A stretch of DNA of 64,000 nt from Aliivibrio salmonicida LFI1238 (GTDB lineage Bacteria; Pseudomonadota; Gammaproteobacteria; Enterobacterales; Vibrionaceae): contig NC_011312.1 of the NCBI RefSeq assembly GCF_000196495.1, forward strand, positions 2,418,001 through 2,482,000, in the 5' to 3' direction. Under the pieces are notes generated by a model that saw only the letters and a program-made list of their open reading frames with translations, was not told the origin of the DNA and did not search any database. The position numbers and the translations under genes were made by a program. Below, one piece after another: positions 45,955-55,390 of the stretch (within the stretch, counting starts at the first letter, position 1; each line of letters opens with the position of its first letter).

Positions 45955-46837
45955 AGTCGTCCTCTACTTCGCTGGTTTTTTCATTTCGTAGCAGTTTCTC
46001 TACAAAAAATTCTAAATGTCCACTTGGTGCTTTAGGCACAGGCCATGTCACGATTTTATTCGCTAATGACTTCATCGCTAATGCCGCAGGTGAACGAGGG
46101 TAAGCGTCTACAACTACTTTTTGCTTTCTTACCGCTAAACGCACTTTTTCATCTAATGGAATACAAGCCACTAATTCCATGTTTGCAGATAAAAAACGAT
46201 CCGTTACTAACGTTAGTTTTGCAAATAGCTCGCGGCCTTCACGGTAACTTCTCACCATGTTAGCGACAATTTTGAATCGTTGAACATTATGTTCACGACT
46301 CAGTAATTTAATCAGTGCGTATGCATCCGTAATTGACGTTGGTTCATCACATACCACCACTAATACATCTTGTGCAGCACGAGCAAAACTCGTCACCATG
46401 TCAGATATGCCAGCCGCGGTATCGATCAGTAATATGTCAATATCATCTTCTAAGCTACTAAAAGCTCGGATTAACCCTGCATGTTGCACAGGCGAAAGTT
46501 CAGCCATCGATTTTGTACCAGACGTCGCGGGAATAATTTTCACTCCGTACGGGCCTTCTACAATGATGTCCGCTAAATCACATTCGCCTTCAAGTACGTG
46601 ACCTAGGTTTTTATGCGCACGGACACCAAGCATGATATCAATGTTTGCTAAGCCAAGATCGCCATCCAACACCATCACTTTCTTTCCTTGCTGAGCAAGT
46701 GATAATGCTAAATTTAATGTTACGTTTGTTTTGCCTACGCCGCCTTTACCACCCGTTACGGCAACCACTTTGGTCAACGTAGGTTTGGTCAGTCGTCGTA
46801 ATCCACTAGCCTGATCGTATATATTATTATCAATCAT
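45947..46837 (-). CDS. flhG: Flagellar number regulator FlhG (FleN/MinD-like ATPase)
   Basis: This 296-aa MinD-family ATPase limits polar flagellum number. The deviant Walker A is GGKGGVGKTNVTLNLA (29-44), with Walker A' VLDGDLGLANIDIMLG and Walker B IDILLIDTAAGIS. The N-terminal QASGLRRL peptide matches the DQAxxLR motif known to act on FlrA/FleQ. It overlaps flhF (ATGA). Confidence 0.95.
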   Translation of the reverse strand: MIDNNIYDQASGLRRLTKPTLTKVVAVTGGKGGVGKTNVTLNLALSLAQQGKKVMVLDGDLGLANIDIMLGVRAHKNLGHVLEGECDLADIIVEGPYGVKIIPATSGTKSMAELSPVQHAGLIRAFSSLEDDIDILLIDTAAGISDMVTSFARAAQDVLVVVCDEPTSITDAYALIKLLSREHNVQRFKIVANMVRSYREGRELFAKLTLVTDRFLSANMELVACIPLDEKVRLAVRKQKVVVDAYPRSPAALAMKSLANKIVTWPVPKAPSGHLEFFVEKLLRNEKTSEVEDDYV

Positions 46838-48318
46838 AAATTATTTGCCTCTGGCATGTCGCTATTCCAGAAATGAGGGTCCTTTTCCGTCGCTTTTTCT
46901 AGTAATTCATTTGCTTTAGCTACTAGGTATTTAGGTTGAGCAAGTACGATATCTTCAGGTACGCGCTGACCATTAGCAATATAAGAGATCGGTAACCCAT
47001 TTTCGATGGTTACACTAATTAACTCACCTAAGCTCAATGACTCATCAATCTTACTTAAAATACACCCAGACAATGGGATACGTTTAAAGTGATCGATCGT
47101 CTCTTGTAGCACTCGGCGTTGTGCCGTTGCTGGCATAACTAAATAACTATTTATTTGTGAGCCACTATGCTCCATTAATGTGTCTAATTGCTCTGTTAAT
47201 CGAACATCACGTTGACCCATACCCGCAGTATCTACCAAAATTAAACGGCGATTGCGTAATTGATATAAGACGGTTGCAAGTTCATCGGCATCTTTTGCAA
47301 TTCGAACTGGGCAACCCATGATTCGGCCATAAATAGCCAATTGTTCTTGTGCCCCAATACGGAAAGTGTCCGTCGTAACTAAGGCAACTTGATCTGGTCC
47401 ATATTCCATTGCAGCTCTTGCTGCTAATTTTGCGATTGTTGTTGTTTTACCAACCCCAGTAGGACCAAGCAAAGCAACAATACCACCACGAGCCAATGTA
47501 TCGACTTTAGTGGTTGGAATTTGCTCTGCTAACAATTTTAGTAATGATGCCCATGCGTCTTTAGGTTCGGTATCTTCAGGAATATAACACGCTAATTGAT
47601 CCGCTAATTCTTCAGATAAACCCATTTTCTCTAAACGTTTAATTAACATTGCTCGAAGTGGCTCTCTACGCTCGACTTCTTGCCACATTAATCCTGACAC
47701 TTGATGTTCTAACAAACGACGAATAGACGACATTTCAGAACGCATGCCTTCTAAATCTTCATTCGATTCTTGATTTGATCGTCTTCCTTTCTCATAACGA
47801 GAAGGATCTAATTTAGGCTGCATTCTCTCAGGACGATCATTCATTGGATTATCCGAAATAAGGTGCGCTAAGTTTGGATTACTTTGAATCGCACGAGTCA
47901 TTTCAGACGTATCTAATTTAGGTCTTGAGTGTGTTGCAGGCTTTGATGATACTGATTGATGTTGAAACTTAGATTGACGCTGAAGCAAAGCCGCTAAACT
48001 GTCTTCTTCACGTTGCTCTGTCTTTTCAGGTTCAGCAGGAGCCCCTGAATTTGAACCATATTGCTTTATCATATTAGCAAAGCGACGCGTCATAGAGCCT
48101 TTATTGTTATTGCCTACATTCACTCTGTCATCTTCAATTTCACGACGTACAGGCGCAGCAGACGACGTTGAACTACCGTTAGGATCGATTGCCGCTACGA
48201 TTTCAATACCGCCAGTGACTTTTTTATTTGACATAATGACGGCGTCAACACCCAGTTCTTCTTTTACTTGAACTAGAGCTGAGCGCATATCTTTTGCAAA
48301 AAATCGTTTAATTTTCAA
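46834..48318 (-). CDS. flhF: Flagellar polar placement GTPase FlhF
   Basis: This 494-aa SRP-type GTPase sets the polar site of flagellum assembly. It has an N-terminal basic part (MKIKRFFAKDMRSALVQVK) and a variable B domain. The NG domain from about 215 has G1 GPTGVGKTTTIAKLA, DTFRIGAQEQL and LVDTAGMGQRD. It lies between flhA and flhG as in other polarly flagellated Vibrionaceae. Confidence 0.95.
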   Translation of the reverse strand: MKIKRFFAKDMRSALVQVKEELGVDAVIMSNKKVTGGIEIVAAIDPNGSSTSSAAPVRREIEDDRVNVGNNNKGSMTRRFANMIKQYGSNSGAPAEPEKTEQREEDSLAALLQRQSKFQHQSVSSKPATHSRPKLDTSEMTRAIQSNPNLAHLISDNPMNDRPERMQPKLDPSRYEKGRRSNQESNEDLEGMRSEMSSIRRLLEHQVSGLMWQEVERREPLRAMLIKRLEKMGLSEELADQLACYIPEDTEPKDAWASLLKLLAEQIPTTKVDTLARGGIVALLGPTGVGKTTTIAKLAARAAMEYGPDQVALVTTDTFRIGAQEQLAIYGRIMGCPVRIAKDADELATVLYQLRNRRLILVDTAGMGQRDVRLTEQLDTLMEHSGSQINSYLVMPATAQRRVLQETIDHFKRIPLSGCILSKIDESLSLGELISVTIENGLPISYIANGQRVPEDIVLAQPKYLVAKANELLEKATEKDPHFWNSDMPEANNL

Positions 48319-48351
48319 TTTCGTATTCCTGCGTTAAATAAGTCGACGCGA

Positions 48352-50448
48352 TTAATGACCAACGGCTTGAACTATTCTAATTTGCTTCTCATCTGGAATT
48401 TCTTGATAAGAAAGCACTCGTAAATTTGGAATTGTATTCTTAACAAATTTCGCTAATGTTGAACGCAACACCCCCGATGTCAGCAAGACAGCGGCCTCTC
48501 CTTTTAACTCTTGTTCTTGAGTCGCAAGCGTTAATGAAGCTTGCAAGCGTTCAGCCAAACCAGGTTCAATGCCCGTTGTTTCACCGCCTGACGCCTGCAT
48601 AGTTTGATGCAAAATTTGTTCCAGTTCTGGGATTAAGGTAATAACAGGCATTTCAGCCTCTACCCCATTGATTTCCTGAACAATTAGTCGTTTTAGCGCA
48701 ATTCTGACGGCGGCCGTCAAAATGTCGGGTTCTTGACTTTTTGGCGCATATTCAGACAAAGTTTGGACAATGGTTCTAATATCACGAACTGGAATTGCTT
48801 CATTCAATAAATTCTGAAGTACTTTTACAACCGCCCCTAACGGTAATTGATCGGGTACTAACCCTTCAACTAATTTAGGTGAGCTTTGTGAGAGCAACTC
48901 TAATAAGTTCTGAACTTCTTCATGTCCTAATAACTGCGCCGCATTATTTGTTAACAATTGACTTAAATGGGTTGCTAATACCGTTGCAGCATCTACAACA
49001 GTATAGCCTAAGGCTTGAGCATGCTCTCTTTGCTCTTCGTTTATCCATACGGCTTCAAGACCAAAGGCTGGATCAAGCGTTGGTTCACCTTCAATCGAGC
49101 CATACACTTGCCCTGGGTTAATCGCTAATTCTTTATCTGGACGAATTTCAGCTTCGCCACCGGCCACACCCATCAAGGTAATTCTGTATACGTTTGGTGG
49201 CAGTTCTAAATTATCTCGAATATGAACCGCAGGTACCAAGAAACCGAAATCTTGAGACAGCTTCTTACGAACCCCTTTAACACGGTCAAGAAGCTCGCCA
49301 CCTTGTTCTTTATCTACCATTGGGATCAAACGATAACCAACTTCTAATCCAATCACATCGACAGGTTGAACATCATCCCATGACAGTTCTTTAGGTTGTG
49401 AAGAAGACAACTCCATTGGAGGTGCTGCTTTTTTATCTTCTCCCTCTTGTGCTTTTTTCTTCGTTAGGTAATACGCCCAACCACTCGCCAGAATCGCAAG
49501 CAATATAAATGGAAAATGAGGCATTCCAGGAACAATACCCATGATAAACATGATCCCACCCGTTACCATCAATGCTTTTGGGTTATCAACTAATTGAAAC
49601 ACCAATTGCTCGCCCATGTCTTCGTCTGTGTTTTGACGAGTTACCATGATCGCAGCACCAATCGACAATAGTAATGATGGGATTTGAGCAACCAAGCCAT
49701 CACCAATCGTTAGCAAAGTATAAATTTGAATCGCTTCACTAAAACCTAAATCAAATTGCGCCATACCGATGGCAAAGCCACCAATAATATTAATAAATAG
49801 AATTAAGATACCAGCAATGGCATCCCCTTTTACAAATTTTGACGCGCCATCCATTGAACCGTAAAAGTCAGCTTCTTTGGTGACTTCAAAACGACGTGTT
49901 CTTGCTTGTTCTTGATCGATTAAGCCGGCATTCAAATCCGCATCAATCGCCATTTGTTTACCTGGTAAGGCATCCAAGGTGAAACGTGCACTTACTTCTG
50001 AAATACGGCCCGCACCTTTGGTTACAACCATAAAGTTAATGATCATCAAGATAATAAAAACAATCAAACCAACCGCATAGTTACCGCCGATAACCACATT
50101 ACCAAACGCCTCGATAACGTTACCTGCCGCTCCCGGCCCTTCATGACCATGCAGCAATACCACACGAGTCGATGCCACGTTCAAAGCAAGGCGAAGTAAG
50201 GTAGATACAAGAAGAATGGTTGGGAACGCAGCAAAATCAAGAGGTCTACGAGTGTAGATTGTCACTAACAATACAACCATTGCTAAGGCGATATTGAACG
50301 TAAACATAAGATCGAGTAAAAAAGCCGGGATCGGTAATATCACCATCGCTAGTGCTGATAGCACTAAAATCGGCGCACCTATTGATGGGATTTTCTTGCC
50401 TTTTAAGGCAGAGAGTTTATTCGGTAGTGGAATTTGAAATTTCATCAC
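48352..50448 (-). CDS. flhA: Flagellar export gate protein FlhA
   Basis: This 698-aa protein forms the nonameric export gate. The N-terminal half has eight membrane helices with the FHIPEP-type segment ARFTLDALPGKQMAIDADLNAG (about 150-171). The cytoplasmic domain (about 340-698) binds chaperone-substrate complexes. A sigma-54 type promoter lies 77 bp upstream. Confidence 0.96.
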   Translation of the reverse strand: MMKFQIPLPNKLSALKGKKIPSIGAPILVLSALAMVILPIPAFLLDLMFTFNIALAMVVLLVTIYTRRPLDFAAFPTILLVSTLLRLALNVASTRVVLLHGHEGPGAAGNVIEAFGNVVIGGNYAVGLIVFIILMIINFMVVTKGAGRISEVSARFTLDALPGKQMAIDADLNAGLIDQEQARTRRFEVTKEADFYGSMDGASKFVKGDAIAGILILFINIIGGFAIGMAQFDLGFSEAIQIYTLLTIGDGLVAQIPSLLLSIGAAIMVTRQNTDEDMGEQLVFQLVDNPKALMVTGGIMFIMGIVPGMPHFPFILLAILASGWAYYLTKKKAQEGEDKKAAPPMELSSSQPKELSWDDVQPVDVIGLEVGYRLIPMVDKEQGGELLDRVKGVRKKLSQDFGFLVPAVHIRDNLELPPNVYRITLMGVAGGEAEIRPDKELAINPGQVYGSIEGEPTLDPAFGLEAVWINEEQREHAQALGYTVVDAATVLATHLSQLLTNNAAQLLGHEEVQNLLELLSQSSPKLVEGLVPDQLPLGAVVKVLQNLLNEAIPVRDIRTIVQTLSEYAPKSQEPDILTAAVRIALKRLIVQEINGVEAEMPVITLIPELEQILHQTMQASGGETTGIEPGLAERLQASLTLATQEQELKGEAAVLLTSGVLRSTLAKFVKNTIPNLRVLSYQEIPDEKQIRIVQAVGH

Positions 50449-50524
50449 TTAGGCTTCTTACTCATTGTTATTACTAATAAAAATTAATAATCTTAGTCTG
50501 ATCATTTACGGCTACATCTAACAA

Positions 50525-50540
50525 AGCAATTTTCGAGCCA
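50525..50540 (-). promoter_or_regulatory. Sigma-54 type promoter for flhA
   Basis: On the minus strand TGGCTCGAAAATTGCT matches the -24/-12 consensus TGGCAC-N5-TTGC except for one base, with GG and GC correctly spaced. It is 77 bp before the flhA start. In Vibrio, the FlrA/FlrC classes of flagellar genes use sigma-54. Confidence 0.75.
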
Positions 50541-50733
50541 GATTAATGTCAGTTTTTTGGCACTCAAGTCCTCTTTTCTGACAGGCCTTCTATCTCTTGA
50601 ACAACATTCACATAAATGTAATTAACCAGTTAATTCTTAAGGAAAAATAGTAAACACGATTGAAAAATAACTCTTCCTTTGTATAATCATCGCTCCACTC
50701 TTTGTCTAATGACATCTCTATCAGGTAAATAGC

Positions 50734-51408
50734 ATGACTGGTGTTTCTCTAAGCACGAATCAAAATGTACTAAATAAAATGGATATTGGAGGAAGAGTGA
50801 TCATTGAGGTGAGCTGCCCAAATGGGCAATCCGCTCAAGCCACCTCGACGTTAATTGGGTTTAAAAAAGGCCAATACATCTTTATTGAATACCCTTCATC
50901 AACCTCTTTAGAATTTAATAAGATTTATTTGGAAGGCGCGGAAGTCACCTTTAGAGCAATGACAAACACCACATTGCGTGATGTTATTGCGTTTCGAACA
51001 CAGATCCACTCCGTTATTTATCGTCCAATGGAAATGCTTTGTCTGCATGCACCAAAAAGTATCTCGATGAGACAAATACGTACACATCAGCGTATTGAAA
51101 CCGAATTTGAGTGTGAACTTACGGTTGGTAACCATGTACTGTCAGGTAAGATAAGTGACTTTTCAGCAGGAGGGTGTGCGGTACTCTTTCCGTCAAAATT
51201 AAATCCAGACAATCTTCTTAATCAACCCGTTAGTGTCTCGATTCAATTAGATACGTTAGAGCCGATCCTCATTAAAGGGAAGATAAAGAATATAGACGCG
51301 AAGGAGAAAAAGTCGAAAGTGGGCGTGATGTTCAATGCGGATAGCATTACTGATTCCGATCTTCAGACCCTTCATCACCAATGCGTATTAAAAGGGTGGG
51401 AGTTGTAG
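50734..51408 (+). CDS. PilZ domain c-di-GMP binding protein (YcgR-like)
   Basis: This 224-aa cytoplasmic protein has an N-terminal YcgR-N-like beta domain (about 15-105) and a C-terminal PilZ domain (about 110-222). It carries the c-di-GMP motifs RTHQR (RxxxR, near 116-120) and DFSAGG (DxSxxG, near 144-149). It is the only plus-strand gene in the flagellar cluster, divergent from flhA and convergent with flhB. A flagellar brake role is likely from family and place. Confidence 0.88.
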   Translation: MTGVSLSTNQNVLNKMDIGGRVIIEVSCPNGQSAQATSTLIGFKKGQYIFIEYPSSTSLEFNKIYLEGAEVTFRAMTNTTLRDVIAFRTQIHSVIYRPMEMLCLHAPKSISMRQIRTHQRIETEFECELTVGNHVLSGKISDFSAGGCAVLFPSKLNPDNLLNQPVSVSIQLDTLEPILIKGKIKNIDAKEKKSKVGVMFNADSITDSDLQTLHHQCVLKGWEL

Positions 51409-51422
51409 ACCTCCTCCCCTTG

Positions 51423-52553
51423 TTATTTTTTCAAATCATCTGGGATGGTTAGTGAATCATCATCTAGCTCAGGTTTCGTTCCACCGCGCTTTTTATACTG
51501 CTTCATTTGAAATATATAAGCCAATATCTGCGCCACAGCAGCAAATAAACCATCAGGGATTTGTTGTTCCACTTCTGTTGAGTGATATAACGCTCGCGCA
51601 AGAGGTGGGGCTGGCAATATATCTATATTATGTTCACGAGCAATTTCTCGGATTTTCATTGCGATATGATCGACCCCTTTCGCCACCACAATCGGTGCAG
51701 AGTCTTTAGTTTGATCATAACGTAAAGCAACAGAATAATGCTCAGGGTTGGTGACAATAACATCCGCCGATGGCACATCAGCCATCATTCGACGTTGCGT
51801 CATTTCACGTTGCAGCATACGAATACGCCCTTTTACTTCTGGCTTCCCTTCTGTTTCTTTGTATTCATCTTTAATTTCTTGTTTTGTCATTTTCAATTGA
51901 TTGGCGTGTTGCCAAATTTGAAAGGGAATATCAATCGCAACAACAATCAATAAAGTACAGCTGATCAACAGAATAAAATTCAATAGGATATCTAGAGAAT
52001 GAAAAATATTCGACGGATACGTATCTAAACTTAATTGAAATAAGTCCGCCTTACTTTTATTGATCAAATAGAAAGCAGTGCCACCAACAAGCGATACTTT
52101 TAAGATCGACTTTAAAAGCTCAACCCAACTTTGCATACCAAACATACGTTTAATACCTGACATTGGGTTCATTTTAGACGGTTTTGGCATTGCGGCTTCG
52201 GCAGAAAAGCTGATCCCACCAAGGCCTGCTGCTCCAATTAAAGCCGCCACAAACAACATAAGCAGAATTTTTAAAACAGGGAAAACTAAGGCGACTAACG
52301 CCCCGCCCACTATCTCAAGTAATTTATTGGTATCGAAGATTTCTTCTCTAGAAATAGAAAAGAAGCGACTCATTATCGATAACAATGCTTTACCAACCTC
52401 ATCACCAAACCACATCAACGAAATAGCACCACAGACTAATACTGACACTGACGCCAGTTCTTTTGACCTTGCAACTTGCCCTTTATCTTTGGCCTGTTGC
52501 AAGCGTTTGGACGTGGCGTCTTCGGTGCGTTCTTGACCGTCACTATCAGCCAT
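51423..52553 (-). CDS. flhB: Flagellar export switch protein FlhB
   Basis: This 376-aa export protein switches specificity from hook to filament. Four membrane helices lie in the first 215 residues, with a cytoplasmic domain after. The usual autocleavage tetrapeptide NPTH here reads NPEH (VIVTNPEHYSVALRYD), a Thr to Glu difference noted as a finding. The C-terminal tail is extended and acidic (KPELDDDSLTIPDDLKK). Confidence 0.95.
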   Translation of the reverse strand: MADSDGQERTEDATSKRLQQAKDKGQVARSKELASVSVLVCGAISLMWFGDEVGKALLSIMSRFFSISREEIFDTNKLLEIVGGALVALVFPVLKILLMLFVAALIGAAGLGGISFSAEAAMPKPSKMNPMSGIKRMFGMQSWVELLKSILKVSLVGGTAFYLINKSKADLFQLSLDTYPSNIFHSLDILLNFILLISCTLLIVVAIDIPFQIWQHANQLKMTKQEIKDEYKETEGKPEVKGRIRMLQREMTQRRMMADVPSADVIVTNPEHYSVALRYDQTKDSAPIVVAKGVDHIAMKIREIAREHNIDILPAPPLARALYHSTEVEQQIPDGLFAAVAQILAYIFQMKQYKKRGGTKPELDDDSLTIPDDLKK

Positions 52554-52583
52554 TATGACTCTCCATCGACTTCAGTGTCTTCA

Positions 52584-53366
52584 TCAACAATCCAACCTTA
52601 TTAGGCTACAGATCTGTGCTTCAGCACGACCCCAATGCAAATCATAATGAGTGAATAACCCAAGAACAATGTAAGACGTCAGCAGTAAACCAACCAGTAA
52701 TGCAAACGCAAAACCCAATGAGAAAATGTTTAATTGCGGTGCGGCACGAGTCATAACACCAAACGATAAATTCACCGTAAGTAGCGCGATGATCCCAGAC
52801 AATGACATACTTAAACCGGCTTTCATCATAATACCAAGCCAACCAGCAAGAGATTGAAAATCAACACTGGTTAATTTACCGACTCCGACAGGCAACGTAG
52901 TGAAACTCATCACCGCAAAGTTAATCATTTTTAAGTGCCCATCAGTTCCTAAAAAGAACAAGATCGACAAAAACATAAACAATTGCCCAAGCAAAGGGGT
53001 ATTTTGACCATTAGCCGGGTCAACCATAGAGGCAAAACCTAAGCTCGATTGCATACCCAAAATTTGCCCAAGTAAGACGAATGTTTGGGTAACAAAAACA
53101 GTCACCATTCCCATCGCAACACCAATGATGATTTGCTCCGCAGTGGTCATAAAACCTTGAAAAGACAACAATTGGATTTCAGGAGGCATTGCAGGAATCG
53201 CAGGCATGACCGCAAACGTAATACTTAATCCCAAATACAGTCGAATTTTAGGTGACACAAATCGAGCCCCAAACACCGACATCACCATCAACATGGAAGA
53301 AATTCGAGTGTAGGGCCAAAAATAGGTCGCAATAAAATCTAAAACTATTTGAGTTGGGTATTCCAT
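52584..53366 (-). CDS. fliR: Flagellar export protein FliR
   Basis: This 260-aa polytopic export gate subunit has hydrophobic segments throughout and the conserved FVSPKIRLYLGLSITFAV and GFASMVDPANGQNTPLLGQ regions. It follows fliQ by 62 bp. Confidence 0.95.
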   Translation of the reverse strand: MEYPTQIVLDFIATYFWPYTRISSMLMVMSVFGARFVSPKIRLYLGLSITFAVMPAIPAMPPEIQLLSFQGFMTTAEQIIIGVAMGMVTVFVTQTFVLLGQILGMQSSLGFASMVDPANGQNTPLLGQLFMFLSILFFLGTDGHLKMINFAVMSFTTLPVGVGKLTSVDFQSLAGWLGIMMKAGLSMSLSGIIALLTVNLSFGVMTRAAPQLNIFSLGFAFALLVGLLLTSYIVLGLFTHYDLHWGRAEAQICSLIRLDC

Positions 53367-53428
53367 AACATCAGCTTGTGCTTAGTAATTTGTATTTAGT
53401 CATCAAGTCGTTGTGTATCAACACTGGA

Positions 53429-53698
53429 TTAATAAAGTATCGTCGGCATTCGAGCGATCAGCTCATAAAAATATTCCATCAACATTCTCGTCATCCAATG
53501 TCCGAATAACATTAATGATAATAGCGTCACGATCAAACGAGGTAAGAAACTCAACGTTTGTTCATTGATAGAGGTTGCCGCTTGGAAAACCGCAACCACC
53601 AAACCAATTAATAAGCTTGGAATAATAATGGCACACACCATGATAAGCACCATGTACAGTGCGCCGCGGAATAGCTCAATGGCCATTTCAGGGGTCAT
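53429..53698 (-). CDS. fliQ: Flagellar export protein FliQ
   Basis: This 89-aa protein with two membrane helices has the typical VVAVFQAATSINEQTLSFLP motif near 35-54. It joins FliP and FliR in the export gate. Confidence 0.95.
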   Translation of the reverse strand: MTPEMAIELFRGALYMVLIMVCAIIIPSLLIGLVVAVFQAATSINEQTLSFLPRLIVTLLSLMLFGHWMTRMLMEYFYELIARMPTILY

Positions 53699-53707
53699 GT
53701 TGGATCC

Positions 53708-54577
53708 TTAAGTAGTAAAGCTGCCAGCGAGAGTTGAAAGGATTAAATTCCACCCATCGACCAACACAAACAACATAAGTTTAAATGGCAACGACACGAT
53801 CATTGGCGAAAGCATCATCATACCCATGGCCATCAATACTGATGCCACCACTAAATCGATAATTAAAAACGGCAAGAACAGCATAAAACCCATTTGGAAT
53901 GCGGTTTTTAGCTCGGAAGTAATGAAGGCTGGAATAACGACCGTAATTGGCACATCTTCTGGGTTTTCAACTTCTACGCCTGACATATTCACAAACGTTT
54001 CTAAATCTTTAACACGGGTTTGCGCCAGCATAAATTCTTTCATTGGGATTTGAGCAGCATCAAACGCTTCACGTGCTGTAATTTCTTCACCAATATAAGG
54101 CTGAATCGCCGTCTCATTTACCTTGTCAAAAACCGGCGCCATAATGAAGAAAGTTAAAAACATCGCAATACCGATGATCACTTGATTCGAGGGCGTCTGT
54201 TGTAGACCCATTGCCTGTCGTAAAATCGACATCACAACAACAATTCGAGTAAATGAGGTCATTAGGATAACCATCGCAGGCAAAAAGCCTAGCATGGTCA
54301 TTAACCCTAATATTTGGAGATTAACAGAATAGTCTTCGCCACCGCTGGCATTTGTCGTCATGGTAAATGCGGGAATGCCACCACCTGAACTGCTGCCTTT
54401 TGCAATGGTTTTTGCAGCCCCTGAATCTTTTTCCATTGCAGTAACGGTCATGCCTTCAGCACTGGCCGCTGTCGCAGGAATAGAGGTTGCTAAGTCATCA
54501 ACTGCCCATGCAGGCGATGCCATAAAGAATAGGGAAAAAACCGCCAGAGTGACGGCAATTAAATTAGTTTTTAGCAT
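53708..54577 (-). CDS. fliP: Flagellar export protein FliP
   Basis: This 289-aa export gate protein has a cleavable signal peptide (ending SPAWA near 25) and four helices. Motifs include MTSFTRIVVVMSILRQAMGLQQ (about 105-126) and FQMGFMLFLPFLIIDLVVAS. The end of fliO overlaps its start by 14 nt. Confidence 0.96.
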   Translation of the reverse strand: MLKTNLIAVTLAVFSLFFMASPAWAVDDLATSIPATAASAEGMTVTAMEKDSGAAKTIAKGSSSGGGIPAFTMTTNASGGEDYSVNLQILGLMTMLGFLPAMVILMTSFTRIVVVMSILRQAMGLQQTPSNQVIIGIAMFLTFFIMAPVFDKVNETAIQPYIGEEITAREAFDAAQIPMKEFMLAQTRVKDLETFVNMSGVEVENPEDVPITVVIPAFITSELKTAFQMGFMLFLPFLIIDLVVASVLMAMGMMMLSPMIVSLPFKLMLFVLVDGWNLILSTLAGSFTT

Positions 54578-54953
54578 CTTTTTTCATCAGTTGGCTGAGT
54601 TGTGTTGAAAATGGCGTTAGTTTTTTTTCGTTCACTTCTAACGGTTTTTCAAGCTTACTTAGCATATTGATATTTTGAGAAGTGATCCCAATTAGGAATT
54701 GTTCTTCTCCAACTTGAATAACAGCAACTCGCTCTTTTGTACCAACAGGCAGTTGTTTCACAATGTTCATGCCACCGCCTGAACCACCAGTCATACCGGG
54801 AACTTTCATTCGTTTTAATAACCATGCAAAGAAAAGAATCAATGCAATAACAAAAATAAGAGAGCCTAACGTTGCCGCCAAGTCGATATTTGGTGCACTC
54901 GTTGCTGCGAACAAAGGAAAGGGCAAAAATGCCAATAACCATAGCTGTTTCAT
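54564..54953 (-). CDS. fliO: Flagellar biosynthesis protein FliO
   Basis: This 129-aa protein has a signal peptide or N-terminal helix and a second helix (LGSLIFVIALILFFAWLLKRM), followed by a small cytoplasmic part with VKQLPVGTKERVAVIQVGEEQFLIG. FliO aids FliP assembly. The ATG at 54953 is preceded by AAGGAAAGGAAT; a TTG seven codons upstream is less likely. Confidence 0.9.
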   Translation of the reverse strand: MKQLWLLAFLPFPLFAATSAPNIDLAATLGSLIFVIALILFFAWLLKRMKVPGMTGGSGGGMNIVKQLPVGTKERVAVIQVGEEQFLIGITSQNINMLSKLEKPLEVNEKKLTPFSTQLSQLMKKDAKN

Positions 54954-54984
54954 ATTCCTTTCCTTTTTGTTCAATGTTGTTCGA

Positions 54985-55368
54985 TTAACGCAATTTCTTA
55001 ATACGTTCAGTTTGGCTGATAACGTCAGTTAAACGAATACCAAACTTGTCATTCACGACAACGACTTCGCCATGAGCGATAAGCGTGCCGTTAACCATAA
55101 CGTCCAGTGATTCACCAGCGATACGATCAAGCTCAACCACAGAACCTTGGTTAAGTTGCAGTAAGTTACGAATACTAATATGTGAGCGCCCTACCTCCAT
55201 AGAAATAGTCACAGGAATATCTAGAATCGTATCAAGCTTACGGCGTTCATCTTCGTTAAACGCAGGGGTTGTTTCTTCTAAATCTTCCAGAGGTGCACTT
55301 ACTGCTTCTGCACTTTCACTTAATGCTGCTGCCCATTCGTCAGCCATTTGTTGCTCATTTGAATCCAT
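54985..55368 (-). CDS. fliN: Flagellar motor switch protein FliN
   Basis: This 127-aa C-ring protein has a variable acidic N-terminus and a SpoA domain (about 50-125): ILDIPVTISMEVGRSHISIRNLLQLN and the C-terminal FGIRLTDVISQTERIKKL. Confidence 0.96.
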   Translation of the reverse strand: MDSNEQQMADEWAAALSESAEAVSAPLEDLEETTPAFNEDERRKLDTILDIPVTISMEVGRSHISIRNLLQLNQGSVVELDRIAGESLDVMVNGTLIAHGEVVVVNDKFGIRLTDVISQTERIKKLR

Positions 55369-55390
55369 GATCCACTACCTTCTCTATTTC

